Shown: positions 1-8,573, counted from the stretch's first letter. The stretch is 9,725 bases of DNA from Methylophilaceae bacterium (GCA_003533095.1 DOEL01000029.1:4971-14695), one strand, 5' to 3'. Notes: generated by a model from the sequence alone, not told the origin. Numbers and translations are program-made.

Positions 1-554
1 TATTAGGTATCGCAAAAAAAAGAGATAAAGGTATTGAACTAAGAGTTCATCCAACTTTAATACCTGAAAAACGTTTAATCGCTAATGTGAATGGTGCAAT
101 GAATGCTGTTGTTGTGAAAGGTAATATGGTTGGTCCAACACTTTATTATGGTGCTGGTGCCGGTGCGTTACCAACTGCAAGCGCTGTTGTTGCTGATCTA
201 ATTGATATTTCAAGATCATCTCAGGTTCCCCCTCATGGTTTTGTCGATAATAAAATAGATTCAATCCCTGTTTATAAAATCGAAGATGCGATAAGTGGTT
301 ATTATTTGAGAATTCGTGTTTCAGATAAGCCAGGAGTATTAGCTGAGATTACAAAAATATTTGGCGACAAGAAAATTTCAATTGACGCAATGCTTCAAAA
401 AGAACCTCAAGAGCATGAATCTGAAGCAGATATTGTCATACTAAGCCATTTAGCCGTTGAGAGAGATATCAATACTGTCATTGATTCAATTGAGTCTTTA
501 TCTGCCACTATTGGAAAAGTTATTAAAATTAGATTAGAAGAACTTAGCAAATAA
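1..554 (+). CDS. hom: Homoserine dehydrogenase, C-terminal part (5' end outside window)
   Basis: Homoserine dehydrogenase reduces aspartate semialdehyde to homoserine, the branch point to threonine and methionine. The reading frame is open from base 3, so 183 residues are visible and the N-terminal nucleotide-binding domain is missing. The visible part starts in the catalytic domain (LRVHPTLIPEKRLIANVNGAMN), followed by the family stretch LYYGAGAGALPTASAVVADL. A C-terminal ACT domain begins near base 290 (YYLRIRVSDKPGVLAEITKI); ACT domains of this family usually sense threonine, so feedback control is likely but not shown. A GTG at 87 lies inside the conserved domain and is not a start. The TAA stop overlaps the ribosome binding site of thrC, 7 bases upstream of its start, so the two genes are probably co-transcribed. 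Identification is secure. Confidence 0.96.
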   Translation, partial: LGIAKKRDKGIELRVHPTLIPEKRLIANVNGAMNAVVVKGNMVGPTLYYGAGAGALPTASAVVADLIDISRSSQVPPHGFVDNKIDSIPVYKIEDAISGYYLRIRVSDKPGVLAEITKIFGDKKISIDAMLQKEPQEHESEADIVILSHLAVERDINTVIDSIESLSATIGKVIKIRLEELSK

Positions 555-561
555 AGGCTTT

Positions 562-1986
562 ATGAAATATATTTCAACCCGTGGTCAATCAAAACCACTT
601 TCTTTTTCTGAGATTTTATTAGGCGGTCTTGCACCTGATGGTGGTTTGTATCTTCCAGAGTCGTATCCTCAATTTTCAGTTAAAGATCTAAATGATATGC
701 GAAGCATGACATATGCTGAACTTGCTTTTCATATTATTTCTAAATTTGTTGATGACATACCAAAAGACGATTTAAAAAAAATTATCAATAAAACATACAC
801 CAAAGAAGTGTATGCATTTTCAAGGTCGCAACAAAAATCAGAAGACATTACACCTATTCTGAAAGTTAAGGATAATTTATATATTCTTTCACTTTCAAAT
901 GGGCCAACACTAGCATTTAAAGATATCGCAATGCAGCTTCTTGGCAATCTCTTTGAATATGTGCTCTCTAAAGAAAATGCAGAAATTAATATTTTAGGTG
1001 CGACATCAGGAGATACAGGATCTGCTGCTGAATATGCAATGCGAGGAAAAAAAGGCATTAATGTCTTTATGCTCTCACCCTATCAAAAGATGAGTCGTTT
1101 TCAATCAGCTCAAATGTTTAGTATTCAGGATCCTAATATTTTTAATTTAAGCATTAAAGGTGTTTTTGATGATTGCCAGGATATTGTTAAGGCGGTATCT
1201 AATGATTTAAATTTTAAAAAAGATTTTAAAATTGGTGCAGTAAACTCAATTAATTGGGGCAGAATTTTAGCGCAGATTGTTTATTATTTTAAAGGTTATC
1301 TTGCTGTTGCTAAAAATAATGAAGAGGTGAGCTTTACTGTTCCCACAGGTAATTTTGGTAATATTTGTGCAGGTCACATAGCACGCATGATGGGTCTTCC
1401 AATTAAGAGGCTTGTAGTTGCGACTAATGAAAACAACGTATTAGATGAGTTCTTTAAGACAGGTGTATATAAGCCGCGTGACTCTAAAAATACTTTTCAT
1501 ACCTCAAGTCCTTCAATGGATATATCCAAGGCTTCTAATTTTGAACGATTCATTTTTGATTTAATTGGGCGAGATAGTAAAAAATTAAATGAATTATGGA
1601 AATCGATTGATCAAGGCGGTAATTTCGATTTAAACCAAAGCGGTATCTTTGAAAAAATTAAAGATTTTGGATTTACTTCATCATCAAGTACACATAAAGA
1701 ACGTATTCACTACATTAAAGAAATATATAACCAATACAAGATCATTATAGATACGCATACTGCAGATGGATTTAAAGCGGCCTATGAGCATATGGATAAT
1801 GATGTCCCGATGATAGTTCTTGAAACAGCGTTACCTATCAAATTTGAGGATTCTATAGTGGAAGCAATAAATCAAAAACCTGACAGACCAGAATCATTAA
1901 AACATTTAGAAGATCTACCACAAAGATTTCAAGTTTTAGATAATCAAGTGGATCAAGTAAAAACATTTATAAGGCAAAACGTCTAG
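562..1986 (+). CDS. thrC: Threonine synthase
   Basis: This PLP enzyme converts O-phosphohomoserine to threonine, the last step of the pathway fed by Hom upstream. The 474 residues match the longer threonine synthase class (about 470-480 residues) rather than the roughly 430-residue E. coli enzyme. The protein opens with the typical YISTRG. The PLP lysine is K120 in [10 protein letters not shown], the substrate and phosphate region is [10 protein letters not shown] at 146-155, and the phosphate-binding loop PTGNFGN lies at 261-267. The ATG at 562 is preceded by AAAGG at 553-557, which overlaps the hom stop codon and supports this start. Threonine kinase (thrB) is not in the window, so the homoserine kinase step must be encoded elsewhere. 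Nothing looks broken. Confidence 0.97.
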   Translation: MKYISTRGQSKPLSFSEILLGGLAPDGGLYLPESYPQFSVKDLNDMRSMTYAELAFHIISKFVDDIPKDDLKKIINKTYTKEVYAFSRSQQKSEDITPILKVKDNLYILSLSNGPTLAFKDIAMQLLGNLFEYVLSKENAEINILGATSGDTGSAAEYAMRGKKGINVFMLSPYQKMSRFQSAQMFSIQDPNIFNLSIKGVFDDCQDIVKAVSNDLNFKKDFKIGAVNSINWGRILAQIVYYFKGYLAVAKNNEEVSFTVPTGNFGNICAGHIARMMGLPIKRLVVATNENNVLDEFFKTGVYKPRDSKNTFHTSSPSMDISKASNFERFIFDLIGRDSKKLNELWKSIDQGGNFDLNQSGIFEKIKDFGFTSSSSTHKERIHYIKEIYNQYKIIIDTHTADGFKAAYEHMDNDVPMIVLETALPIKFEDSIVEAINQKPDRPESLKHLEDLPQRFQVLDNQVDQVKTFIRQNV

Positions 1987-1990
1987 GATC

Positions 1991-2785
1991 ATGAAGCAAT
2001 ATTTAGATTTACTGAGACACGTTAAAAACCATGGCGACATTAAACATGACCGAACTGGCACAGGGACAATTTCTGTGTTTGGTTATCAAATGCGTTATGA
2101 CTTATCAAAGGGTTTTCCTTTATTAACTACAAAAAAATTACATTTAAAGTCAATCATTCACGAACTTTTATGGTTCTTAAGTGGCAGTACAAACATTAAA
2201 TACTTAAAAGATAACGGTGTGAGTATCTGGGATGAATGGGCGGATGAAAATGGCAACTTAGGCCCCGTATATGGTTACCAATGGAGAAGTTGGCCTAGCG
2301 CAGATGGAAAACATATCGATCAGATTGCGGAATTGATTGAGTCAATTAAAAAAAATCCAGATTCAAGACGATTAATAGTTTCAGCTTGGAATGTTTCTGA
2401 AATTTCAAAAATGAAGCTCCCACCTTGTCATGCATTTTTTCAATTTTATGTTTCGAATGGTAAATTATCTTGTCAGCTTTATCAAAGAAGTGCAGACATT
2501 TTCTTAGGTGTACCATTTAATATTGCATCTTATGCGCTTCTCACCATGATGGTAGCTCAAGTATGTTCATTAGAGCTTGGTGATTTTGTTCATACATTAG
2601 GCGATGCACATATTTATTCTAATCATATGGATCAAGTCAATGAACAATTATCAAGATCACCGAAAGCATTACCTCGTATGATAATTAATCCTGAAGTTAA
2701 AAGTATTTTTGACTTTAAATTTGAAGATTTTGTTTTAGAAAATTACGATCCTGACCCCGCGATTAAAGCGCCTGTAGCAGTCTAG
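1991..2785 (+). CDS. thyA: Thymidylate synthase (ThyA type)
   Basis: ThyA methylates dUMP to dTMP with methylene-tetrahydrofolate and releases dihydrofolate. At 264 residues it has the same length as E. coli ThyA, and the key residues fall at the same numbers: R21, R126/R127 from the partner subunit, the nucleophile C146 ([10 protein letters not shown]), R166 and D169 (YQRSAD), N177, and H207/Y209 (DAHIY). It ends in IKAPVAV, like the E. coli C-terminus. The ATG lies 4 bases after the thrC stop, and an AGGA overlapping that stop codon serves as ribosome binding site. The gene overlaps folA by one base, and FolA recycles the dihydrofolate made here. Its dUMP can come from dCTP through Dcd, encoded at 5516-6082 on the other strand. 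Confidence 0.98.
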   Translation: MKQYLDLLRHVKNHGDIKHDRTGTGTISVFGYQMRYDLSKGFPLLTTKKLHLKSIIHELLWFLSGSTNIKYLKDNGVSIWDEWADENGNLGPVYGYQWRSWPSADGKHIDQIAELIESIKKNPDSRRLIVSAWNVSEISKMKLPPCHAFFQFYVSNGKLSCQLYQRSADIFLGVPFNIASYALLTMMVAQVCSLELGDFVHTLGDAHIYSNHMDQVNEQLSRSPKALPRMIINPEVKSIFDFKFEDFVLENYDPDPAIKAPVAV

Positions 2786-3273
2786 TGTCCAATCTATCCA
2801 TTATTGTTGCCATGAGCTCTAATCGTGTGATTGGTGTGAATAACACTTTGCCATGGCATCTAAGTGAAGATTTAAAGCATTTTAAATCTTTAACAACAGG
2901 TCACACGATTATCATGGGCCGTAAGACTTATGAGTCTATTGGTCGACCACTTCCCAACAGAAGAAATATTGTGATTAGTCGAAACTCAAACACTTCTTAT
3001 GAAGGTGTAGAAGTTGTCCATAGCTTAGAAGATGCTTTTTCTATCTCTACCAACGATAAAGAGGTATTTGTGATAGGAGGTTCAAATATCTATGAGCAAG
3101 CATTAAGCTTTGTGGATCAGTTATATATTACAGAAATTAAGAAAAGCTTTATCGGCGATGCTTTTTTTCCTGAGATCAATAAACAAATATGGATTGAATA
3201 TTCAAGAGACGATCATGTTACAAATGATGGTCTTGAATTTTCTTTTGTAAAGTATCAAAAAAATACTAAATAG
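2785..3273 (+). CDS. folA: Dihydrofolate reductase
   Basis: FolA reduces dihydrofolate to tetrahydrofolate with NADPH, closing the cycle opened by ThyA. The 162 residues match the usual length (159 in E. coli). Visible motifs are the first strand SIIVAMSSNRVIG, the substrate loop LPWHLSEDL with acidic D29 (E. coli D27) and W24, MGRKTYESIGRPLP at 44-57, R59 for the folate glutamate, the NADPH motif IGGSNIYE at 97-104, and T116 in LYITEI. The start is GTG, whose G is the last base of the thyA TAG stop. No good Shine-Dalgarno sequence precedes it, so translation probably depends on termination and re-initiation after thyA. An ATG at 2812 would remove the first beta strand and is rejected. The 3' end overlaps the convergent decarboxylase gene by 8 bases. 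Confidence 0.97.
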   Translation: MSNLSIIVAMSSNRVIGVNNTLPWHLSEDLKHFKSLTTGHTIIMGRKTYESIGRPLPNRRNIVISRNSNTSYEGVEVVHSLEDAFSISTNDKEVFVIGGSNIYEQALSFVDQLYITEIKKSFIGDAFFPEINKQIWIEYSRDDHVTNDGLEFSFVKYQKNTK

Positions 3274-5506
3274 ATACGCAATCTACAAAGTAGTGCGCTT
3301 TACCATCAATCTTTTCTTTGACTAATCCGTGATTGTCTGTTTCAAATCCTGGAAATTTCTCATTAAAATCTCTTGCGAATTTTAGATAATCTACAATAAT
3401 TTTATTAAAACGCTCACCAGGAATTAGAAGGGGAATACCTGGTGGATATGGCGTGAGAAGCACTGCTGTAATTCTGCCTTCTAAATCATCAATGGCAACA
3501 CGCTCAATTTCTTTGTGAGCCATTTTTGAGAAAGCATCTGTTGGCTTCATTGCAGGAATCATGTCAGAAAGATACATTTCAGTGGTAAGTTTTGCAATAT
3601 CATGTTTTTTATAAATTTCATGAATCTGTGTACACAAATCCTTTAATCCAATACGTTCATAACTGGGTTGCTTTTGAATAAATTCAGGTAAAACCTTCCA
3701 TAAAGGCTGATTCTTATCGTAATCATCTTTAAATTGCTGAAGGGCAGCAACAAGAGTATTCCAACGGCCTTTAGTAATACCAATCGTAAACATAATAAAG
3801 AATGAATAAAGACCTGTTTTTTCTACAATAACCCCGTGTTCTGCTAAATATTTAGTAACGATAGAAGCGGGAATTCCAAATTCTTCTGAAAACTCTCCAT
3901 CTACATTAAGGCCTGGGGTAATGATGGTTGCTTTAATAGGATCGAGCATATTAAAGCCATCAGCAAGATTACCAAATCCATGCCAATGATCATTTGCATT
4001 TAACATCCAAGCGTCTCGATCTTCAAGACCTTCGTCTGATAAATCGTTAGGGCCCCAAACTTTAAACCACCAGTCAGATCCCCATTCAATATCTACTTTT
4101 CGCATAGCGCGTCTAAAGTCTAGAGCCTCCATGAGAGATTCTTCTACGAGCGCTTTACCACCTGGTTCTTCCATCATGGCAGCAGCAACATCACAACTCG
4201 CGATGATTGAATATTGCGGACTGGTAGAACTATGCATTAGGAATGATTCGTTAAAGACTTCTCGGTCGAGTTTATTTTTTTCTGCATCTTGTACAAGAAT
4301 TTGAGATGCCTGACTTAAGCCTGCTAAAAGTTTGTGTGTCGATTGTGTCGAGAAAATTAAACTATCTTTACAGCGTGGGCGATCAGCACCAATAGCATGA
4401 TAGTCACCATAGAAGTCATGGAATGTTGCATGCGGTAACCATGCTTCATCAAAATGAAGCGAATCAATTTTCCCATCTAACATTTCTTTAATTTCTTCAA
4501 CGTTATAAAGAATACCGTCATAAGTTGATTGTGTAATTGTTAATACACGGGGTTTATCTTTTTTGTTGGTGATGAAAGGATTTTTTTGAATTTTGTCTTG
4601 AATATTTTTCCATTCAAATTCTTTTTTAGGAATTGGACCAATAATGCCAAAATGGTTTCGTGTTGGCATCAAGAAAATTGGAATGGCACCGGTCATAATA
4701 ATAGAGTGCAAAACTGATTTATGACAATTTCGATCTACGATAACGATGTCGCCTGGGGCCACTGTTGAATGCCACACCATTTTATTCGAAGTCGATGTAC
4801 CATTTGTCACGAAATAAAGATGATCAGAGTTATATATTCTCGCTGCATTTCTTTCAGAAGCGCCTACAGGACCTGTATGATCCAGTAATTGCCCTAATTC
4901 ATCTACAGCATTACATACGTCAGCTCGAAGCATATTTTCACCAAAAAATTGGTGAAACATTTGGCCAACAGGTGATTTAAGGAAGGCAACGCCACCAGAG
5001 TGGCCAGGACAATGCCATGAGTAAGAGCCATCGCCTGCATAGTGAGTGAGCGCCTTAAAGAATGGTGGAGGTAAACTGTCCAAATAAGTTCTGGCTTCAC
5101 GCACAATATAGCGTGCAACAAATTCTGGTGTGTCCTCATGCATATGAATAAAACCATTAAGCTCTCTTAAGATTTCATTCGGAATGTGCCGACTTGTTCT
5201 TGTTTCGCCATGAAGAAATATAGGGATTTCTTCATTACGAAATCTAATCTCATCTACGAAATTTTTTAATTGTTGTAGAGCGGTTTGATTTTCTTCAATG
5301 AACTCTTCATCATCAATAGATAAAATAAATGCAGAAGCTCGGCTTTGTTGTTGGGCAAATGAAGATAAGTCTCCGTAGCTTGTAACGCCTAACACTTCAA
5401 AATTTTCTTCCTCGATCGCGTTTGCTAAAACTCTGATACCAAGACCAGATGAATTTTCAGATTTAAAGTCTTCATCAATGATGACTACGGGGAAGTTAAA
5501 TTTCAT
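3266..5506 (-). CDS. Orn/Lys/Arg decarboxylase, AdiA-like (substrate not settled)
   Basis: This is a large fold-type I PLP amino acid decarboxylase of 746 residues, close to E. coli AdiA (about 755). The order is an N-terminal response-regulator-like wing domain (about 1-130), the PLP domain, and a C-terminal domain containing LLTPYPPGIPLL (near 677). Active-site landmarks are WHCPGHSGG at 164-172, GTSTSN at 236-241, CHKS with H262 stacking on PLP, D353 in HFDEAW, and the PLP lysine K392 in STQSTHKLLAGLSQAS. Overall resemblance is to AdiA more than LdcI, but family names are unreliable for substrate; arginine is the first guess, lysine or ornithine possible. No antiporter gene adjoins it, so polyamine synthesis is a likelier role than acid resistance. 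The ATG is preceded by AAAGGG at 5512-5517, overlapping the dcd stop; dcd and this gene are 9 bases apart and should share a transcript. Confidence 0.93.
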   Translation of the reverse strand: MKFNFPVVIIDEDFKSENSSGLGIRVLANAIEEENFEVLGVTSYGDLSSFAQQQSRASAFILSIDDEEFIEENQTALQQLKNFVDEIRFRNEEIPIFLHGETRTSRHIPNEILRELNGFIHMHEDTPEFVARYIVREARTYLDSLPPPFFKALTHYAGDGSYSWHCPGHSGGVAFLKSPVGQMFHQFFGENMLRADVCNAVDELGQLLDHTGPVGASERNAARIYNSDHLYFVTNGTSTSNKMVWHSTVAPGDIVIVDRNCHKSVLHSIIMTGAIPIFLMPTRNHFGIIGPIPKKEFEWKNIQDKIQKNPFITNKKDKPRVLTITQSTYDGILYNVEEIKEMLDGKIDSLHFDEAWLPHATFHDFYGDYHAIGADRPRCKDSLIFSTQSTHKLLAGLSQASQILVQDAEKNKLDREVFNESFLMHSSTSPQYSIIASCDVAAAMMEEPGGKALVEESLMEALDFRRAMRKVDIEWGSDWWFKVWGPNDLSDEGLEDRDAWMLNANDHWHGFGNLADGFNMLDPIKATIITPGLNVDGEFSEEFGIPASIVTKYLAEHGVIVEKTGLYSFFIMFTIGITKGRWNTLVAALQQFKDDYDKNQPLWKVLPEFIQKQPSYERIGLKDLCTQIHEIYKKHDIAKLTTEMYLSDMIPAMKPTDAFSKMAHKEIERVAIDDLEGRITAVLLTPYPPGIPLLIPGERFNKIIVDYLKFARDFNEKFPGFETDNHGLVKEKIDGKAHYFVDCVSI

Positions 5507-5515
5507 ATTAACCCT

Positions 5516-6082
5516 TTATATTTTCGGTAATGTTACACCTACTTGACCTTGGTATTTTCCACCACGATCTTTATAGGATGTTTCACATATTTCGTCAGAT
5601 TCAAAGAATAACACTTGAGCGCAACCTTCACCTGCATAAATCTTTGCTGGAAGGGGCGTTGTATTACTAAATTCTAGAGTCACATAACCTTCCCATTCTG
5701 GTTCAAATGGCGTGACATTTACAATGATGCCGCATCGCGCATAAGTTGATTTGCCCAAACATACCGTGAGAACACTTCTTGGAATTCTGAAATACTCCAC
5801 TGTTCTGGCAAGTGCAAATGAATTGGGTGGAATAATGCAATAGTCAGCCTTAAATTCCACGAAAGAATTTGGATCGAATTTTTTTGGATCGACAATTGTG
5901 CTATTGATATTAGTAAATACTTTAAATTCATTAGCGCAACGAATGTCATATCCATAACTGGAGGTACCATAAGATACGATTTTCTGATTATCTTTCTCGC
6001 GAATAAGCTTAGGCTCGAATGGCTCAATCATGCCATGTTCTTCGGCCATTTTTCTTATCCATTTATCCGATTTTATCGCCAT
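5516..6082 (-). CDS. dcd: dCTP deaminase
   Basis: Dcd deaminates dCTP to dUTP, the main bacterial source of dUMP for thymidylate synthase after dUTPase action; the enzyme is a trimer of the dUTPase fold. The 188 residues match the betaproteobacterial type. Motifs are [12 protein letters not shown] at 37-48, the phosphate-binding [11 protein letters not shown] at 108-118, the catalytic stretch [14 protein letters not shown] at 127-140 with the likely catalytic E137, [11 protein letters not shown] at 151-161, and the C-terminal lid [19 protein letters not shown]. Whether it also hydrolyses dUTP, as bifunctional homologues do, cannot be read from sequence. The Shine-Dalgarno region is weak (AAGAAAA). 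Only 14 bases separate the ATG from the T-tract of a hairpin at 6097-6141. It is thematically linked to thyA and folA on the opposite strand. Confidence 0.96.
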   Translation of the reverse strand: MAIKSDKWIRKMAEEHGMIEPFEPKLIREKDNQKIVSYGTSSYGYDIRCANEFKVFTNINSTIVDPKKFDPNSFVEFKADYCIIPPNSFALARTVEYFRIPRSVLTVCLGKSTYARCGIIVNVTPFEPEWEGYVTLEFSNTTPLPAKIYAGEGCAQVLFFESDEICETSYKDRGGKYQGQVGVTLPKI

Positions 6083-6096
6083 AATTTTCTTGTCTC

Positions 6097-6141
6097 AAAA
6101 AAGAAAAATCCCGTTTGCACAATCTTGACGCTACGGGATTT
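6097..6141 (-). terminator. Intrinsic terminator after zwf, or attenuator in the dcd leader
   Basis: Read on the minus strand, AAATCCCGT (6133-6141) pairs perfectly over 9 bp with ACGGGATTT (6106-6114) around an 18-base loop. TTTTTCTTTTTT (6097-6108) runs on from the stem, as in a rho-independent terminator. The hairpin starts 24 bases after the zwf stop, so ending the gnd-zwf transcript is the simplest role. The T-tract ends 14 bases before the dcd ATG, leaving no room for a dcd promoter after it. dcd must therefore be read through this hairpin. The loop is longer than ideal for an intrinsic terminator. Confidence 0.75.
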
Positions 6142-6162
6142 CTAATGGTTTAAATTTTCATA

Positions 6163-6191
6163 ACTTTAGAGCTTATTTTCGCTGATTTCAA
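6163..6191 (-). promoter_or_regulatory. Possible dcd promoter inside the zwf 3' end
   Basis: On the minus strand TTGAAA (6186-6191, five of six to the -35 consensus) is followed after 17 bases by TAAAGT (6163-6168, four of six to the -10 consensus). A transcript from here would start just after the zwf stop and cross the hairpin at 6097-6141 before dcd. The match is modest and such matches are common in A+T-rich DNA, so it is offered only as the best candidate near dcd. Confidence 0.3.
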
Positions 6192-7641
6192 TACTCTGAC
6201 GCCAAAATTGTTCAGGTTTATCAAATATAATTTTAGATTCAATAGGATCAGCGCTGCCAGCAGGGTAGGTAAAGACTGGGCTCTTGTCTTCATTCCAGGC
6301 TTTAATTACAGGATCAAGCAGTCTCCATGATGCTTCTACCTCGTTGATATGAAGGTATAAAGATTGGTCACCTTGCATCAGATTAAGAAGGAGTGATTCA
6401 TAAGCATCTACACTTTCATCGCCAGTAATTCTATTTGGAGCATCCATAGCTACTGTTCTTACTTTAGTATCGAGACCTGGAATTTTTGTTTGTATTTCAA
6501 ATCGGGTAAATTCTTTAGGTTGGATACTAATAACGAGCCAATTTTCGGCTTGTTCAGGAAGTGAAAGCGGAGCTTTTTTAAATTTAATAGCTATTGCTGT
6601 ATCAGATGCATGAAGACGCTTTGCTGTTCTGACATAGATAGGTACACCTTTCCATCGCGGGGTATTAATGTAGAATTTGAGTGCTGCGTATGTCTCAACC
6701 ACACTTTTTGGATCTTCCAATTCTTCCAAGTAACCCTTAACTTCTTCATTATTGATTTTGCCGCGACCATATTGTGCTTTAAAAGTGTGTTTTTTGAGCT
6801 CGTTAAGAGGAATAGGTACAATTGACTCAAGTACTTTAATTTTTTCAGCGCGAATATTTTCAGGGCTTAATGTTTGAGGCATTTCCATCGTTGTTAATGC
6901 AAGCATTTGCATAAGATGACTTTGAATCATATCTCTTAGGGCGCCTGTTGCATCATAGAATTGAGTTCTTTCACCCACACCAAGTGTTTCATTATTTGTA
7001 ATTTGAATATGATCGATATGCTCATGTGACCAAAGCGGATCAAAAATATGATTTGCAAAGCGCGTGAGAAGAATATTTTGTAATGCGGATTTACCCAAGT
7101 AATGATCGATACGGTAAATCTGTGTTTCTTTTAAATGTTTAGTGATTGATTTCTGAAGTGCTTGAGCAGTTTCTAAATTGGTACCAAATGGCTTTTCAAT
7201 CACAACACGACGCCATGCTTTGCTTTCATCTGTTAACCCAACGCTCGCAAGTAAATCAACAATCGAAGCAAAGTCAGATGGTCTGACAGACAAGAAGAAA
7301 GCTAAATTTTGTGGGAAAGTTGATACGTCGGAGAGTCTTTCACTGAGTCGTTTAAAAGCATGAGTATCATCAGGCGGATTCGCGTGATAAAAATTTCTAG
7401 CAATAAAACGATCAAATACTTTTGCGTCATAATTTTTTTTGAATTTAATATCGAGCATAGATTTGATGTCATCTCGCCATGCTGATTCTTCAACCTCAGA
7501 TCTTCCTACTGAGAGAATTTTCATTTTCTCTGGTAATCTACCAAGAGAGTCCAGTCTAAAAAGACCCGGAATTAGTTTTATTCTAGAAAGGTTTCCACTT
7601 GCACCAAAGAGGACTAAGGTGCAGTCATCAATTTTTGTCAT
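6166..7641 (-). CDS. zwf: Glucose-6-phosphate 1-dehydrogenase
   Basis: Zwf oxidises glucose 6-phosphate to 6-phosphogluconolactone with reduction of NAD(P)+, the entry step of the oxidative pentose phosphate branch. The 491 residues are a normal length. The Rossmann motif is GASGNLSRIKL at 13-23, followed by EKPFG at 149-153 and the substrate signature RIDHYLGKSALQN at 177-189 with D179, H180 and K184. The stretch GALRDMIQSHLMQMLAL at 233-249 contains the likely catalytic base H242. Two consensus positions differ: the signature usually reads DHYLGKE but has S185 here, and GxxGDL reads GASGNL. The start follows gnd by 23 bases with no recognisable Shine-Dalgarno sequence, but the N-terminus MTKIDDCTLVLFGASG is as expected. 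It is co-transcribed with gnd and ends before a hairpin terminator. Confidence 0.96.
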   Translation of the reverse strand: MTKIDDCTLVLFGASGNLSRIKLIPGLFRLDSLGRLPEKMKILSVGRSEVEESAWRDDIKSMLDIKFKKNYDAKVFDRFIARNFYHANPPDDTHAFKRLSERLSDVSTFPQNLAFFLSVRPSDFASIVDLLASVGLTDESKAWRRVVIEKPFGTNLETAQALQKSITKHLKETQIYRIDHYLGKSALQNILLTRFANHIFDPLWSHEHIDHIQITNNETLGVGERTQFYDATGALRDMIQSHLMQMLALTTMEMPQTLSPENIRAEKIKVLESIVPIPLNELKKHTFKAQYGRGKINNEEVKGYLEELEDPKSVVETYAALKFYINTPRWKGVPIYVRTAKRLHASDTAIAIKFKKAPLSLPEQAENWLVISIQPKEFTRFEIQTKIPGLDTKVRTVAMDAPNRITGDESVDAYESLLLNLMQGDQSLYLHINEVEASWRLLDPVIKAWNEDKSPVFTYPAGSADPIESKIIFDKPEQFWRQSIEISENKL

Positions 7642-7664
7642 AGATAATTAGAAATGAAAAAAAG

Positions 7665-8573
7665 TTATTTAGATTTTTTTACTGCATGACCACCAAATGC
7701 ATTTCGCATTACTGATAGCAATCTATAGCCATAACCTTGTTTTTCTTGGCTTCTGAATCTCACTTGTAATGCAAGTGTAAGCACTGGTGTTGGAATGCCT
7801 TGTTCAATTGATTCATTAACAGTCCATCTTCCTTCACCTGAGTCAGCTACATAAGGGGCAATTTCATCAAGCGCTTGATCTTCTTTAAGAGCATCAGCAG
7901 TTAAATCTAACAACCAGCTTCTGACTACTGAACCATGTTTCCATAATTCTGTAATTTGGGCTAAATCAAGTTTGAATTCACTTTTACCTTTAAGAAGTTC
8001 AAGTCCTTCAGCGAAGGATTCCATCATGCCGTATTCGATACCGTTATGAATCATTTTAGTAAAATGACCAGAGCCTACGGGACCTACATGAGCCCAACCA
8101 CGATCTGGGTGAGCTAGCGCTTGAAGAATGGGTTTCATAGTATCTGCAACTTCTTGTTTCGCGCCAACCATCAGGCAATAGCCATTTGCTAAACCCCAAA
8201 CACCGCCTGATGTTCCACAATCCATAAAGCCAATACCTTTTTCTTCAAGGAATTTACCGATACGCTGCGAATCTTTGTAATTTGAATTACCACCATCAAT
8301 AATAATGTCGCCTTTATTAAGCATTGGGATGAGTTCTTTGATTTGTTCTTCGGTAGGATTTCCTGCTGGCACCATAAGCCATATGATTTTTTGACCATCT
8401 AATTTTGCTACAGCGTCTGCCACTGAGCTCGCACCAATAATTTTTGCTTTTTCTTCTAGTGTTTTTACAACTTCTGCGCTTCGGTCAAAGCCTACAACAG
8501 AAATACCTTTTTGAACGAGACGAGTAGCCATATTGCCACCCATTTTTCCGAGACCAATCATTGCTAATTTCAT
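7665..8573 (-). CDS. gnd: 6-phosphogluconate dehydrogenase, decarboxylating, short type
   Basis: Gnd oxidatively decarboxylates 6-phosphogluconate to ribulose 5-phosphate. At 302 residues it belongs to the short bacterial class (about 300 residues, as in B. subtilis YqeC) and lacks the C-terminal extension of the 470-residue E. coli enzyme. The Rossmann motif is GLGKMGGNMA at 7-16; D30 at the end of the second strand (VVGFDRS) suggests NAD+ use or dual specificity, by inference. The catalytic motifs are IIDGGNSNYKDS at 91-102, DCGTSGGVWG at 118-127, and FTKMIHNGIEYGMME at 171-185 with K173 and N177. It ends in a typical RFRSQEKQGYGYRLLSVMRNAFGGH region. AAAAGG at 8582-8587 lies 8 bases before the ATG. 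gnd is first in the gnd-zwf operon and divergent from pgl. Confidence 0.96.
   Translation of the reverse strand: MKLAMIGLGKMGGNMATRLVQKGISVVGFDRSAEVVKTLEEKAKIIGASSVADAVAKLDGQKIIWLMVPAGNPTEEQIKELIPMLNKGDIIIDGGNSNYKDSQRIGKFLEEKGIGFMDCGTSGGVWGLANGYCLMVGAKQEVADTMKPILQALAHPDRGWAHVGPVGSGHFTKMIHNGIEYGMMESFAEGLELLKGKSEFKLDLAQITELWKHGSVVRSWLLDLTADALKEDQALDEIAPYVADSGEGRWTVNESIEQGIPTPVLTLALQVRFRSQEKQGYGYRLLSVMRNAFGGHAVKKSK

Noticed and set aside
82..264. 60-codon minus-strand open frame rich in Q and H
   Set aside because: It is the antisense of the hom coding region, with low-complexity composition and no ribosome binding site.
87..554. Separate gene starting with GTG at 87
   Set aside because: The frame is open back to base 3 and encodes conserved homoserine dehydrogenase sequence upstream, so the GTG is internal.
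2812..3273. ATG at 2812 as an alternative folA start
   Set aside because: It would remove the first beta strand SIIVA of dihydrofolate reductase; the GTG at 2785 gives a full-length protein.
4443..4460. 7-bp inverted repeat GCTTCAT/ATGAAGC with a 4-base loop
   Set aside because: It encodes the catalytic HFDEAW motif of the decarboxylase, so the symmetry follows from the required residues.
4936..4957. Perfect 9-bp inverted repeat TTTCACCAA/TTGGTGAAA with a 4-base loop
   Set aside because: It lies inside the decarboxylase gene, encodes the family-conserved FHQFFGEN region, and has no T-tract after it on the coding strand. Codon constraint explains it.
4903..5157. 84-codon minus-strand open frame in another frame
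   Set aside because: It is a shadow of the decarboxylase gene, which is well conserved over the same stretch.
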